Source: Girardinichthys multiradiatus | Taxonomy: Eukaryota > Chordata > Actinopteri > Cyprinodontiformes > Goodeidae | DNA length: 64,000 nt | Direction: 5' to 3' | Assembly (NCBI RefSeq): GCF_021462225.1 | Contig: NC_061813.1 | Span: 24,080,442 to 24,144,441, forward strand | Made by a program: the position numbers and the translations under genes | The notes under the pieces: generated by a model | Told to the model about the DNA's origin: nothing | Databases searched by the model: none | The model's input: only the letters and a program-made list of their open reading frames with translations | Shown here: positions 59,626-63,601 of the stretch, piece after piece | Layout of the letters: every line of letters begins with the position of its first letter | How positions within the stretch are numbered: position 1 is the stretch's first letter

Positions 59626-62600
59626 GTGTGTGTGCGTGTGTGTTTGTGTGTGTGTGTACCCTGATGAAACAAACTGAGATGTTCACACACTGTGATGGGT
59701 GTGATGGACCAGAGGAGGACAAAGTGGGACATGAGATAAAAAAAAGACTTAAGACCCCAACTTGGCAAAAATATTAGAATACTGAGATGACTGACCTTAA
59801 CCAGAGTGGTGGTGATGTTAGGGTTGGTGACCCGGCAGGGGATGACCAGTGGCTCCCTCATCTTCATGTACAACACGCCTGGGCTCATGGTGGTGGCTTC
59901 CACAAATGGCTGCCGACTGTCTGAAACCCAAACACTGCGGTCAGGAACACACATGGCATGCATGAGAAACATGCAAAATGAACACGTAAAGTTTCTATAA
60001 CAGAATAAACAACAGCCTAAACTTAAAGGAGCAGGCTGCTCAAGTTATGTAACACATGTTGTCAAGTGGCAGTAACAGCATCTAACAAACATCAGAGGCC
60101 TTCACAGAGCAGCTTCATTTTTACTGAGATTTAATAACACAGAGGTCAACTCTGTTTACTAATCACTCTTGTAAAATAGGTCCCACTGGATTTTTTATTT
60201 GTGAAGAAATCTTGAAAACTTCACGGTTTTGCATTATTCAAATAAACTACATTGAAGTTTATGGCTGTAATGTAAAAGAATATGAAAATGTTTAGGGAGT
60301 AAATATATTTTTGAAATATACTGTTGCTGTGCTGCTTTGTTTTATTTTTTAACCTTATCTAATGTATAAACAGTGTAGTGCACACATTTTGTTCAAACAC
60401 TGAATCAGTCAGTCATAATGTCTGTGACTCATTTTATATGACTCAAATGTAGGGAGGAGGAATTATGATTTGAATTTCTAAAATAAAACCACAGATATTT
60501 TTACCTTACAGTTCAAAGTTCAGTTTGGGTACATCATAACCTGCTTTGGTACTCTCAACCTGAAGTAAGGTGATCCTTAAATGTTAGAAGCAGTTAGTAA
60601 TTTACCCGCAGTTGATAACTCTATTAGCGTCTTCATTCAGTGGAGATCTAGTTTAGTTGGTCCCAGAGGTCCCAGAGGCTGCAGCTAATTGCCAATCCAA
60701 GACGGGCCAAGACCAAGGCGAACTTCAGCCGTCTTAAAACAACTCCGGTATAAAAAAAGTTGGAGTTCTTTAGGCAAACTGTATTTTATAAACCTTTAAA
60801 CCTGTTGTCAAGTTTGCATTATGAAATGATTTAGGGAGAAGCGGACGTGGAGGCAGTGCACTGGCAATGACCTTCCTGTGTGAAACATGTACTGAGATCG
60901 GAACATGTAAAGTGTTTCTGTACAGAATAACTGAAAATTAAGGCAGTGTTAATTTCAATCAAACAGTGGTCACTTAAACCTCAATAAAATATCTGCTTTT
61001 AACACCACTTTCTTTTACAGCTACTTTAAACAAAACATTTTACATGTTCCATTCTCAGTATGTGTTTCAAACAGGAAGACCATTCATGACGCACACTTCC
61101 TACCTTAATTTCCCATTGAAATATTTGTCAGCTACTCTGTATATAACCACCCAATGCGAACATGGCTTAATGTTGAATATGTGTGTTCATGGAATAGCAT
61201 TTACACAAAACACGTTTTTGAGATTGGAGGTGATCGACATCCGCTTTTGTCTTGAGCCCGCTCAGACTAGCCATTAGCTTAGGCCTCCATTTACTGCTGT
61301 ATTGGATTTATACTGAAGGCACAAAGAGACCCATCTATTGCAGGTAAGATATTAATTGCTTGTGACCTTTTAACAGACCCTCACTGAACTATGCCTTGAA
61401 CTTTCTGACTATCTGGGAATGTGAAACATTTGCTAATTTTCCCATAAAACAACAATCTATTTTCATGCAGGGCAAAAAATAGCTGACACACACAAACAAT
61501 CGCACATGGACTTCCAAGTATCTTAACAATAACTGAAAACAAACACACAGACACTCCTAAACATACACTGTCTTCCACACCCATTCATCGAATACCCGTT
61601 CAGCAAATGACTGCATGCTGTCAACAATAAACACGCAGATTGTTTAGAAGTAATCAAACAGCCTCTCTGTGTTTGCTCTGCTTCACTCAGCTCGCCTACA
61701 GTAACAGTTCTTTGCCATTCAAAGGTGTGGGTGTTGCTCGCTGCATTGTTTGTGACCATAGGGTGTTATTCAAGGAAAGCAAATCTCTGAACCTTCGAAC
61801 AAAAGTACCCCAAGGACTAGTAAGACTGAACGCTTCCTTCTTCTGCTTTGATTCCTAATAGAACGATTGAGGAGGGAGGCAACGTCTGAACGAAGCAGCA
61901 GGCCAAGTCTGAAGCTTAATGGACATGGTGACCCGAGCGATTGATGGGCCCCAAGGGTCCTTTAGGCCAAACAGTAGCATGCCCAGTGACCCTGGCATCG
62001 AGCCCAGCTCGAGCTGAGCAGCGTCACCTTCCAGGACAGGGAGGAGCAGACCGGGGCAGACATCGTGCCTCCTCTGCCCCCGCATACCACCGAATCATTG
62101 GCATTCATCTCATCCCTTCCAGGTCCCCAGACCCGCAGTCACACAGCTTTACCGTCACCTTGTCCCCTCCCAGCACACCCCCTCTGAGCCCTTTCCCTCC
62201 TCCCCAAAGCACAGGATGCTTCAAACAAGGCTGAGCAGAGCAGATAAGGCTGATGCCCTGGGAAACTCTGCCCGGGGCTGAACCTTTCAGCAGCAGTGGC
62301 TATTCCTGGCTACGAGGTAGCACGTTAATGAAAGTAAAAAGGTTTTACATATATAGCTCAGAGGGAGCTGGGCCCGGTAGGAGAGAGGAGAGGCAGGGGA
62401 GGAATGGGGTGAAACTGTGCCAGAGCCATCTCGAAGGATGTGTTGTTGAAACAAACAATGTTTAGATATAATTGGTTCTTTGGCATTGGTCTGTATTTTG
62501 CACCCACTACATCCTGTTTAACCCGAGGGGATACACAATAGGCCAAATGAGGCGAGGGGTTTCCTTGAGATGGTGAAAGGCTAAACATGAAATTGTGGAC

Positions 62601-62820
62601 TCTTTTTGTCTTACCTGTGACATATACGTAGACAGACCGCTGTTTCTGAGTCCTGTGCCTGTAGCAGCAGCGGTACAGGCCGGTGTGCCGAGCCTGGCTG
62701 TGGCTGACTTTCAGAGAGCTGCAGTAGTGCTGGTGCGTCCTCCCACAACGTGAGTCAACCACTTCCACTTGTCCTCGGTCCAAGCCTGCAGGAAACGCCC
62801 ATGACAGCTCCCAGCGACCA
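18180..62820 (-). CDS. flt1: flt1: vascular endothelial growth factor receptor 1, exons 3-30 (5' end outside window)
   Basis: FLT1 is an endothelial receptor tyrosine kinase that binds VEGF-A, VEGF-B and PlGF. Its membrane and soluble forms act largely as a VEGF trap that limits KDR signalling. I could place 28 exons (about 1,220 codons) with consistent splice phases: Ig1 second half (exon 3), Ig2 (4-5), Ig3 (6-7), Ig4 (8-9), Ig5 (10-12), Ig6 (13), Ig7 (14-15), transmembrane (16), juxtamembrane (17), kinase lobes and insert (18-26) and tail (26-30). FLT1 rather than KDR is shown by the membrane segment [20 protein letters not shown], by ARNIYK in the activation loop and by the terminal [18 protein letters not shown] and a glycine loop are present. 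Exon 1 and exon 2 are not found and should lie beyond 64000. Only the exon 27/28 borders are uncertain. The gene is convergent with pan3, as in mammals. Confidence 0.96.
18680..20165 (+). mobile_element. Rex1/CR1-type LINE, 5'-truncated, reverse transcriptase nearly intact
   Basis: It encodes the reverse-transcriptase core from [18 protein letters not shown] (18701) onward. Key blocks are [54 protein letters not shown] and the catalytic [10 protein letters not shown], then [14 protein letters not shown]. The 3' end is tttgggattaataaagtg followed by about five GAATT repeats (20135-20163), the usual tail of this family. Only one in-frame stop was seen (TAG at 18853-18855). It sits in flt1 intron 29, antisense to flt1. 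Clade naming (Rex1/Babar) is from memory. Confidence 0.88.
18701..20085 (+). pseudogene. LINE reverse transcriptase with a single internal stop
   Basis: From 18967 the frame is open for 372 codons to TAA-type closure at 20085. Upstream the same frame continues to about 18701 except for TAG at 18853-18855, where the family normally has Trp. YSDD is the catalytic motif. No endonuclease domain is present because of the 5' truncation. Confidence 0.85.
20165..20870. mobile_element. Degenerate Tc1-like family A remnant
   Basis: Left-hand text (cttcacattttgtcctttta, gtacaaatgtgaaacg, gtgcatttgtattcagac) and the right side gattaaaaagggttgaagaa are shared with copies at 28972, 51010 and 52780. It adjoins the LINE tail and lies between flt1 exons 29 and 30. 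Confidence 0.55.
20929..21017 (-). CDS. flt1: flt1 exon 29 (C-terminal tail)
   Basis: It reads [20 protein letters not shown], then SNTKNKKLS plus ag, split before gtgcac. [13 protein letters not shown] resembles KDR (TDSGMVLASEELK) more than human FLT1 here. The acceptor is ttggttttag in phase 0. The final base of the split Arg codon is the first base of exon 30. Confidence 0.85.
21109..21225 (-). CDS. flt1: flt1 exon 28 (C-terminal tail; 5' border uncertain)
   Basis: It reads [19 protein letters not shown], then [17 protein letters not shown] before gtaaga. TFEELP is shared with human FLT1 (KTFEELLP) and KDR (KTFEDIP). Acceptors compatible with the frame are after 21216, 21225 or 21227 (read on the - strand), all with weak pyrimidine tracts, so the start is approximate. 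Confidence 0.7.
21390..21484 (-). CDS. flt1: flt1 exon 27 (C-terminal tail; 3' border uncertain)
   Basis: It reads [20 protein letters not shown], then [18 protein letters not shown] is universal in VEGF receptors. The acceptor is a tandem cag-cag. Two donors are possible: gtgatg after 21390 (phase 2), or gtaaca after 21404 (phase 0). The frame closes with TGA right after the first. Only the phase-0 donor fits the phase available at exon 28, so 21404 may be the true border. Confidence 0.8.
21568..21667 (-). CDS. flt1: flt1 exon 26 (end of kinase domain)
   Basis: It reads [20 protein letters not shown] and [13 protein letters not shown]; human has [28 protein letters not shown]. It closes the kinase fold (CW..xxERPTF). 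Phase 0 at gtcaaac. Confidence 0.96.
21812..22545. repeat. Foldback MITE copy 1
   Basis: The left side has ggttctgttaaaaggttata, agcagttaatatcttacc and ctgcag. The centre has cattctcagtgtgagtttca and cacaggaagaccatttgtga. The right side has decayed inverse text (actactgcaggcaacatctt). The same blocks in the same order occur at 48372 and 60555. It lies in flt1 intron 25. Confidence 0.55.
22546..24052. other. flt1 intron 25, no feature seen
   Basis: AT-rich intronic DNA. I see no exon or recognisable repeat. Confidence 0.5.
24053..24152 (-). CDS. flt1: flt1 exon 25 (kinase C lobe)
   Basis: It reads [20 protein letters not shown] and [12 protein letters not shown], ending with two bases of an Ile codon before gtttgt. 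Human has GSPYPGVQMDEDFCSRLREG. It is exactly 100 bp with phase matching exon 26. Confidence 0.95.
24250..24361 (-). CDS. flt1: flt1 exon 24 (kinase C lobe)
   Basis: It reads [20 protein letters not shown] and [18 protein letters not shown]. The APE motif reads SPE, a conservative change. The DVWSYG helix-F motif is present. It is 112 bp and phase 1 at gtaaga. Confidence 0.97.
24425..24505. repeat. Foldback MITE end fragment
   Basis: gaatgaggttctaccaaaag followed by gttataagtagctaatatc repeats the outer end of the foldback family. There is no second arm nearby. Confidence 0.45.
24506..25564. other. flt1 intron 23, no feature seen
   Basis: AT-rich intron; a possible repeat-derived stretch at 25195-25370 is too decayed to name. 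Confidence 0.45.
25565..25687 (-). CDS. flt1: flt1 exon 23 (catalytic and activation loops)
   Basis: It reads [20 protein letters not shown] and [20 protein letters not shown]. It has the HRD catalytic Asp, the DFG Asp and the activation-loop tyrosine. Asn after LAR is the FLT1-specific residue (KDR has Asp). It is 123 bp, phase 0 at both ends. Confidence 0.97.
25815..26945 (+). mobile_element. Sleeping-Beauty-type Tc1-like element, degenerate
   Basis: The order of segments follows salmonid/teleost Tc1 elements of the Sleeping Beauty group: a short TIR-like start near 25840, tacctggaggcacacctgtg then gatgtattttaaggc at 25950-25980, nucleotides for a 'QDVRKR..VDLLQSN'-like start near 26040-26080, and a ctgatgaaacaaaaatg block near 26356. 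No frame survives. It lies in flt1 intron 22. Confidence 0.65.
26986..27032 (-). repeat. Rex1-type LINE 3' tail fragment
   Basis: Read on the - strand this is tttgggattaatgaagtgtt followed by tttgaattgagttg, the terminal tail of the LINE at 18680-20165 without any coding sequence. It is an extreme 5' truncation. Confidence 0.6.
27087..27187 (-). CDS. flt1: flt1 exon 22 (end of insert, start of C lobe)
   Basis: It reads [20 protein letters not shown] and [14 protein letters not shown]; human has [21 protein letters not shown]. The acceptor is ttctcctag and the donor AAG|gtttga. Confidence 0.96.
27267..27369 (-). CDS. flt1: flt1 exon 21 (kinase insert)
   Basis: It reads [20 protein letters not shown] and [14 protein letters not shown]. 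The sequence is poorly conserved, as expected for the kinase insert, but phase (0 in, 1 out) and position fit. The acceptor is a tandem tag-cag, so the first Gln may be optional. The insert is shorter than in human. Confidence 0.82.
27709..27797 (-). CDS. flt1: flt1 exon 20 (kinase hinge)
   Basis: It reads [20 protein letters not shown], then [10 protein letters not shown], and ends in phase 0 at gtaagt. VEYCCFGNL is the hinge (human VEYCKYGNL). It is 89 bp. Confidence 0.96.
27898..28011 (-). CDS. flt1: flt1 exon 19 (kinase N lobe, alpha-C)
   Basis: It reads [20 protein letters not shown] and [19 protein letters not shown], almost identical to human. It has the alpha-C glutamate in TELKIL. 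It is 114 bp, phase 1 at both ends. Confidence 0.97.
28101..28205 (-). CDS. flt1: flt1 exon 18 (kinase glycine loop and VAVK lysine)
   Basis: It reads [20 protein letters not shown] and [12 protein letters not shown]. The glycine loop G-C-G-A-F-G has Cys where human FLT1 has Arg. VAVK contains the ATP-anchoring lysine. It is 105 bp with a ctctctttaacag acceptor. Confidence 0.96.
28628..28763 (-). CDS. flt1: flt1 exon 17 (juxtamembrane)
   Basis: It reads [20 protein letters not shown] and [18 protein letters not shown], then LKL; human has [25 protein letters not shown]. It carries the conserved juxtamembrane tyrosine in DYLSII. Phase 1 at the gtatgc donor. Confidence 0.95.
28972..30135. mobile_element. 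Tc1-like family A element, non-autonomous or decayed, with both ends
   Basis: The left end is tacagtgctttgcaaaagta at 28972-28991. The right end, read in reverse, is the matching gatttgcaaagtattcatg at about 30113-30131. Internal text (gggagaatctgctgacaaga, ggcaatgaaagaagtcatac, ggtcagatgagaccaaatta) is decayed transposase. It occupies most of flt1 intron 16. Confidence 0.7.
30204..30310 (-). CDS. flt1: flt1 exon 16 (transmembrane)
   Basis: It reads [10 protein letters not shown] and then [20 protein letters not shown] followed by RKLKQ. The hydrophobic segment is nearly identical to human FLT1 and unlike KDR, so it is the best single proof of identity. The basic RKLK stop-transfer follows. 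The exon is 107 bp with donor CAG|gtgag. Confidence 0.97.
30931..30988. repeat. (CA)n microsatellite
   Basis: About 28 uninterrupted CA units in flt1 intron 15. It is probably polymorphic. Confidence 0.95.
31414..31545 (-). CDS. flt1: flt1 exon 15 (Ig7, second half)
   Basis: It reads [20 protein letters not shown], then [19 protein letters not shown], matching EEDEGVYHCKATNQKGSVESSAYLTV of human FLT1. It is 132 bp and in phase 1 at both ends. Confidence 0.95.
31623..31769 (-). CDS. flt1: flt1 exon 14 (Ig7, first half)
   Basis: It reads [20 protein letters not shown] and [19 protein letters not shown], parallel to human APYLLRNLSDHTVAISSS. The acceptor is ttctttcag and the donor gtagga, in phase 1. 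Confidence 0.95.
31835..32172. mobile_element. Tc1-like family A fragment
   Basis: Segments tttatgtctagactttgact and ggtctatcaaataaaatgca, then tatgtggttgtaacatgg, are diagnostic of the family. It lies just 5' of exon 14, in flt1 intron 13. Confidence 0.55.
32173..35633. other. flt1 intron 13, mostly no feature
   Basis: The long intron after Ig6. The stretch 32870-33250 is richer in G+C than its surroundings and holds an E-box (cacgtg, 33187-33192) but nothing codes. AATAAA hexamers occur on the - strand at 34824-34829 and 34857-34862, about 0.8 kb past the exon 13 donor. A short decayed repeat starts near 34621 (agaccaggggtc). Confidence 0.5.
35634..35936 (-). CDS. flt1: flt1 exon 13 (Ig6)
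   Basis: The exon is 303 bp and carries a whole Ig domain: [38 protein letters not shown] and [15 protein letters not shown], ending EVTS before gtgagt in phase 1. In mammals this is the exon whose unspliced donor gives soluble FLT1. Here read-through would add only SESL before TAA at 35620-35622. Confidence 0.95.
36760..37440. mobile_element. Decayed Tc1-like element, family B
   Basis: Text such as gtcctgtgactacaaaacaa, cccaaaccatc, ccacctgtgcttgacaattt and ggtgctgtgcattatgccca is a well-known teleost element block. No frame survives. It lies in flt1 intron 12. Confidence 0.6.
37463..37714 (+). repeat. TGAC-tailed SINE, 5'-truncated copy
   Basis: It begins in the middle of the 55873-56220 consensus (gcgtgggttctcaccaggta), runs through the gttaggttaattggtcactc block and ends with agaaaatgactgactgactg. 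It lacks the tRNA-like head. A TA-repeat precedes it. Confidence 0.85.
38180..38220. repeat. Perfect 17-bp hairpin with 7-base loop
   Basis: The stem gttgtagatatggatca (38180-38196) is an exact reverse complement of 38204-38220, separated by ataagtg. No mismatch. It marks the left side of the following T-rich repeat. Confidence 0.9.
38221..39262 (+). repeat. T/C-rich dispersed repeat, possibly a retroelement 3' region
   Basis: A kilobase of pyrimidine-rich text (ttctttagtttagttcccca, ccctgtttctttgattatct, tgttccctgctggttccttg) ending in ctctgtaaataaaatgaata, like a widespread teleost repeat that ends in a poly(A)-signal-like stretch. The open frames in it are low-complexity and I do not regard them as genes. 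Confidence 0.45.
39263..40376 (+). mobile_element. Retroelement-like repeat with a small membrane-protein ORF and a LINE-type tail
   Basis: The segment ends with tttcccctcggggatcaata, aagtatctttgaattg and GAATT repeats, the same tail as the Rex1-type LINE at 18680-20165, but contains no reverse transcriptase. Near its start it has a small ORF (39344-39664). This layout fits a non-autonomous element that borrows LINE machinery through a shared 3' end. The 5' border near 39263 is a guess. Confidence 0.5.
39344..39664 (+). pseudogene. Small ORF, 106 codons with one TGA: predicted membrane segment plus helix
   Basis: From ATG 39344 it reads [20 protein letters not shown], then [20 protein letters not shown] and YLAY, then TGA (39476-39478), continuing in the same frame [40 protein letters not shown] and [15 protein letters not shown], ending TAA at 39662-39664. 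[20 protein letters not shown] is a clear hydrophobic helix; the second half has heptad-like [13 protein letters not shown] do not recognise the family. The stop could be a CGA to TGA decay. Confidence 0.5.
40377..41595 (-). mobile_element. RTE-type LINE, 5' and middle part: endonuclease to early reverse transcriptase
   Basis: On the - strand: endonuclease-end text [15 protein letters not shown] and [49 protein letters not shown]; then the linker [20 protein letters not shown]; then [29 protein letters not shown]. It stops inside the RT fingers ([10 protein letters not shown]). A deletion and several frameshifts are visible. It is complementary in extent to the 1290-2795 copy. It lies in flt1 intron 12. 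Confidence 0.85.
41596..42090. other. flt1 intron 12, left of exon 12, no feature seen
   Basis: Unremarkable AT-rich intron sequence. Confidence 0.5.
42091..42199 (-). CDS. flt1: flt1 exon 12 (Ig5 end)
   Basis: The exon is 109 bp. It reads [20 protein letters not shown] and [16 protein letters not shown]; human has ISGIYICIASNKVGTVGRNISFYIT. The acceptor is ctacgcag and the donor gtgac, in phase 1. Confidence 0.94.
42200..43062. other. flt1 intron 11, no feature seen
   Basis: AT-rich intron between exons 12 and 11. No recognisable repeat. Confidence 0.5.
43063..43183 (-). CDS. flt1: flt1 exon 11 (Ig5, middle)
   Basis: This exon is divergent. One base completes Leu, then it reads [20 protein letters not shown] and [12 protein letters not shown], ending in phase 0 at gtaaaa. 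It aligns with human exon 11 by its start (CDFCSNN..), its length, its phase and the shared end GxNK. The acceptor is a strong tcttccttcaag. Intron 10, about 9.1 kb, separates it from exon 10. Confidence 0.82.
43184..46400. other. flt1 intron 10, right-most part of intron (3' side), no gene
   Basis: It contains a GGAT-type microsatellite (44543-44577) and a stretch of repeated tagcatttta units (about 45000-45170), otherwise nothing recognisable. Confidence 0.5.
44543..44577. repeat. (GGAT)n microsatellite
   Basis: Imperfect tandem units ggat/gat (atggatggatagatggatgg). Confidence 0.8.
46430..46454 (+). other. Potential G-quadruplex
   Basis: Four G runs of 5, 4, 6 and 7 bases separated by single T's. 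G-rich on the + strand, the template strand for flt1. Single-base loops favour a stable parallel quadruplex. Confidence 0.7.
47768..48075 (-). other. GC-rich ORF in flt1 intron 10: candidate alternative terminal exon
   Basis: A strong acceptor (gccccttgttctttgcag) precedes an open frame of about 102 codons on the flt1 strand: [20 protein letters not shown], then [37 protein letters not shown], ending [13 protein letters not shown] and a stop (47768-47770). [21 protein letters not shown] is hydrophobic enough for a membrane helix. The long frame needs a phase-1 upstream exon (exon 9). From exon 10 (phase 2) the joined frame would give only LPAAPRA and stop. No homologue recognised; the opposite strand is also open, as is common in GC-rich DNA. 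Confidence 0.25.
48372..49660. repeat. Foldback MITE copy 2 (possibly two nested copies)
   Basis: The outer ends are ggttctgttaaaaagttaaa at about 48393 and its inverse (atattaactgttttctataa then ccttttgtgtgaacctcact) at about 49609-49650. Inner inverted blocks include ccaatgaccttcctgtgtga near 48567 against ttcacagaggaacaacaatgg near 49330. It lies in flt1 intron 10. Confidence 0.6.
49661..51009. other. flt1 intron 10, middle part
   Basis: No gene. 49990-50110 is relatively GC-rich with a tggcgcca palindrome and an adjoining cacgtg E-box (50036-50045). 50520-50790 is CA-rich low-complexity DNA. Confidence 0.45.
51010..52160. mobile_element. Decayed Tc1-like family A element with a SINE inserted
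   Basis: Left text ggcttgtagaagtatttata and tttgtgtgatagaccaacac; right text ttagactatcacataaaacc and cttatgcaatgccc. The family body is interrupted at 51140-51350 by a SINE with a target duplication. Decayed transposase words (gaaacatggtggtggccgca) are visible at 51853. Confidence 0.65.
51148..51342 (-). repeat. tRNA-derived SINE nested in a Tc1-like element
   Basis: On the - strand it starts gggcacggagctggtgatgt (A-box-like) and has an exact B box (ggttcgagtcc). It ends with an AAAAT-repeat tail (51151-51173). The 8-bp duplication aaatatgc (51140-51147 and 51343-51350) flanks it. It shares the tRNA head type with common fish SINEs; it is not a tRNA gene because the acceptor stem and anticodon arm are not intact. 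Confidence 0.88.
52281..52428 (-). CDS. flt1: flt1 exon 10 (Ig5 start)
   Basis: It reads [20 protein letters not shown] and [20 protein letters not shown], ending PSKA plus ct before gtgagt in phase 2; exon 11 supplies the third base. Retention of the intron would give one Leu and then TGA at 52277-52279. Confidence 0.95.
52519..52688 (-). CDS. flt1: flt1 exon 9 (Ig4, second half)
   Basis: It reads [18 protein letters not shown] and [20 protein letters not shown], then NLTLTLVVN. As in other VEGF receptors, Ig4 lacks the second core cysteine (KYTVL where most Ig domains have YxC). The donor is gtgag, in phase 1. Confidence 0.95.
52780..53490 (-). mobile_element. Tc1-like family A remnant
   Basis: tggaaagtgaaccttcctgc, cagcatgacattgccgccac and tctgaccagagcaccttctt are the reverse of transposase text in this family. 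It lies in flt1 intron 8. Confidence 0.65.
53616..53733 (-). CDS. flt1: flt1 exon 8 (Ig4, first half)
   Basis: It reads [20 protein letters not shown] and [11 protein letters not shown]. The Trp codon is split by the intron (tg|gtaagg, then g in exon 9), the same position as human FEVVW|LKDG-type joins. Confidence 0.95.
53879..54050 (-). CDS. flt1: flt1 exon 7 (Ig3, second half)
   Basis: It reads [20 protein letters not shown], then [19 protein letters not shown]; human has FYSVLTIDKMQNKDKGLYTC. The acceptor is acctttag and the donor gtaagt, in phase 1. Confidence 0.95.
54212..55855. mobile_element. Tc1-type inverted repeat pair enclosing ~1.25 kb of foreign internal sequence
   Basis: The left arm (about 54215-54440, tcaaacgttttagaaagcct ... 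tattttagattctttaaagt) is inverted in the right arm (about 55690-55840, gaagaatctaaaatataaaa ... gaatctacaatgtaaatag). The right arm also includes cataattccatgcgtgttca, as expected for the family. Between them no Tc1 transposase is seen; instead there is sequence of different composition (54450-55690). Arms fit a common fish Tc1-like family. Confidence 0.6.
54450..55690. other. Unidentified insert, possibly part of an LTR retroelement
   Basis: It is richer in G+C than the flanks, with a TATA-like cataaaaacc near 54738. An open frame on the - strand (55433-55666) has a distant look of a retroviral/gypsy RT-to-RNase H connection ([21 protein letters not shown]). I see no paired long terminal repeats and no convincing protein match, so classification is a guess. 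Confidence 0.3.
55873..56220 (+). repeat. Complete TGAC-tailed tRNA-derived SINE
   Basis: It is 348 bp, flanked by a perfect 12-bp target duplication acattttaatgt (55861-55872 and 56221-56232). The head ggctgcacagtggggcagtt and gggttcggttcccggc carries A- and B-box promoter elements for RNA polymerase III. The tail is aatgactgactgac. Truncated relatives are at 17915 and 37463. Confidence 0.92.
56722..56858 (-). CDS. flt1: flt1 exon 6 (Ig3, first half)
   Basis: The exon is 137 bp. It reads [20 protein letters not shown] and [20 protein letters not shown], matching LNCTATTPLNTRVQMTWSYP of human FLT1. The donor is AAG|gtcaga. The frame stays open into the intron, which is ordinary read-through. 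Confidence 0.95.
56950..57115 (-). CDS. flt1: flt1 exon 5 (Ig2, second half)
   Basis: A strong pyrimidine tract ending ccttcacag precedes [37 protein letters not shown] follows. The distance from the acceptor to the IIW motif equals that in human FLT1, which fixes the start even though the frame stays open upstream. It ends in phase 1. Confidence 0.94.
57290..57870 (-). mobile_element. Tc1-like family A remnant
   Basis: atgttccacagcatgatgct, gccactactgtgtttcatag and cttcttgccactattccata are reversed transposase text of this family. It lies in flt1 intron 4. Confidence 0.6.
57871..58960. other. flt1 intron 4, GC-moderate stretch, no gene
   Basis: Non-coding; 58000-58560 is less AT-rich than the surroundings but I see no exon signals and no family I can name. 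Confidence 0.4.
58961..59007. repeat. (AT)n microsatellite
   Basis: About 45 bases of alternating A and T in flt1 intron 4. Confidence 0.9.
59563..59660. repeat. (GT)n microsatellite with GC interruptions
   Basis: About 48 GT units, with cg interruptions near 59620-59636. All long open frames over it (Cys-Val or His-Thr repeats) are artefacts. Confidence 0.95.
59796..59920 (-). CDS. flt1: flt1 exon 4 (Ig2, first half)
   Basis: The acceptor is tgggtttcag and the donor AAG|gtcagt. It reads [18 protein letters not shown] and [19 protein letters not shown], closely parallel to human FLT1 Ig2 ([18 protein letters not shown]). It begins Ig2, the main ligand-binding domain. It enters in phase 1 and leaves in phase 0. 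Confidence 0.95.
60555..61390. repeat. Foldback MITE copy 3 (best preserved)
   Basis: The left arm (about 60560-60960) includes gttagaagcagttagtaatt, cttcattcagtggagatcta, ggccaagaccaaggcgaact and ggcaatgaccttcctgtgtg. The right arm (about 60975-61385) is its inverse: acaggaagaccattcatgac, cttgagcccgctcagact, ctattgcaggtaagatatta and cttttaacagaccctcact. The whole could fold into a hairpin of about 400 bp with mismatches. It lies in flt1 intron 3. Confidence 0.7.
61860..62260. other. GC-rich segment of flt1 intron 3, possible regulatory region
   Basis: Clearly richer in G+C than adjacent intron, with an agataagg GATA-type site (62241-62248). It codes for nothing plausible. Conservation would be needed to call an enhancer. 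Confidence 0.25.
62615..62820 (-). CDS. flt1: flt1 exon 3 (Ig1, second half)
   Basis: It reads [14 protein letters not shown], then [18 protein letters not shown] and the Ig hallmark TGLYRC, ending VYVYVT before gtaag in phase 1. The acceptor chosen (ccag at 62821-62824) keeps the core Trp of the Ig fold, as in human FLT1. A competing acceptor about 33 bases further in would drop that Trp. Confidence 0.85.
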
Positions 62821-62957
62821 CTGGTCAGACATTACACCAAGGTCAGTTTTTGCTTAGAAACCACTTTTATGTTCCCAAGAAAACTTTTTAAAAATGAGTT
62901 AAAATTTAGAGGTGTCATCAAATTTGACATGGGGCTTAAATGTCAGGTTTGTGATTT

Positions 62958-63425
62958 TTGAAGGTTCTATTGTAAGATGTAACCAGTTAAAAGCTTCTCT
63001 GCAGCAGATCTCTCTGGGTGTCTTTATTTGGTAGAAATCCAGTTTAGCTGATTCCACGTGCTATAGCTAATGGCTAATCTGAGAGGACAAGTGGACTTCT
63101 ACCACATATGAGGTCTCAAAAACATCATTGCAGTGTATGCAAACAGTATTTTATGAGCCTTTAAACAATTGTCCCAGCTGCTAATTGGCTGGTGCACTAG
63201 CAATGATGTGTGAAAAATGTACAGAGAATAGAAAACGTTGCATTTTTTGTAACAACATGACAGAGAATTAGGGCAGTAAATATTGCTTTTTGCAGTGCTT
63301 TACTTTTATATGAGAGGACCTCATGGTAAACATTTTCCAAGCTCTGTTCTGAATCAGATTTCACATAGGAAAATCATCAGTGACACACCACCCTCTACCG
63401 CCATTTTGTATTTAATGTGGTTGTC
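62958..63425. repeat. Foldback MITE copy 4, partial
   Basis: ggttctattgtaagatgtaa, ctgcagcagatctctctggg, tagaaatccagtttagctga and agcaatgatgtgtgaaaaat follow the left-arm order; tcacataggaaaatcatcag begins the right arm, which is then cut off. Confidence 0.55.
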
Positions 63426-63601
63426 AAGATCCTTAGGTGCTTGGATTTTAATTTTCTTTTGTGTGTGTACTTTGACTATTTCTTTGCTGTTTATTATGAT
63501 CTATGGTCTTGCTTTCTTTAGTCATTTCCTTATGCTTATTCTTGTTAGGTGTTTTCTTTATCAGTTAATTCTTTGTGTTTTATTCTTTCTACATCTTGAT
63601 C

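Noticed and set aside
59445..59972. Long open frames of His-Thr or Cys-Val repeats
   Set aside because: They are translations of the GT microsatellite at 59563-59660; only the segment 59796-59920 is coding, as flt1 exon 4.
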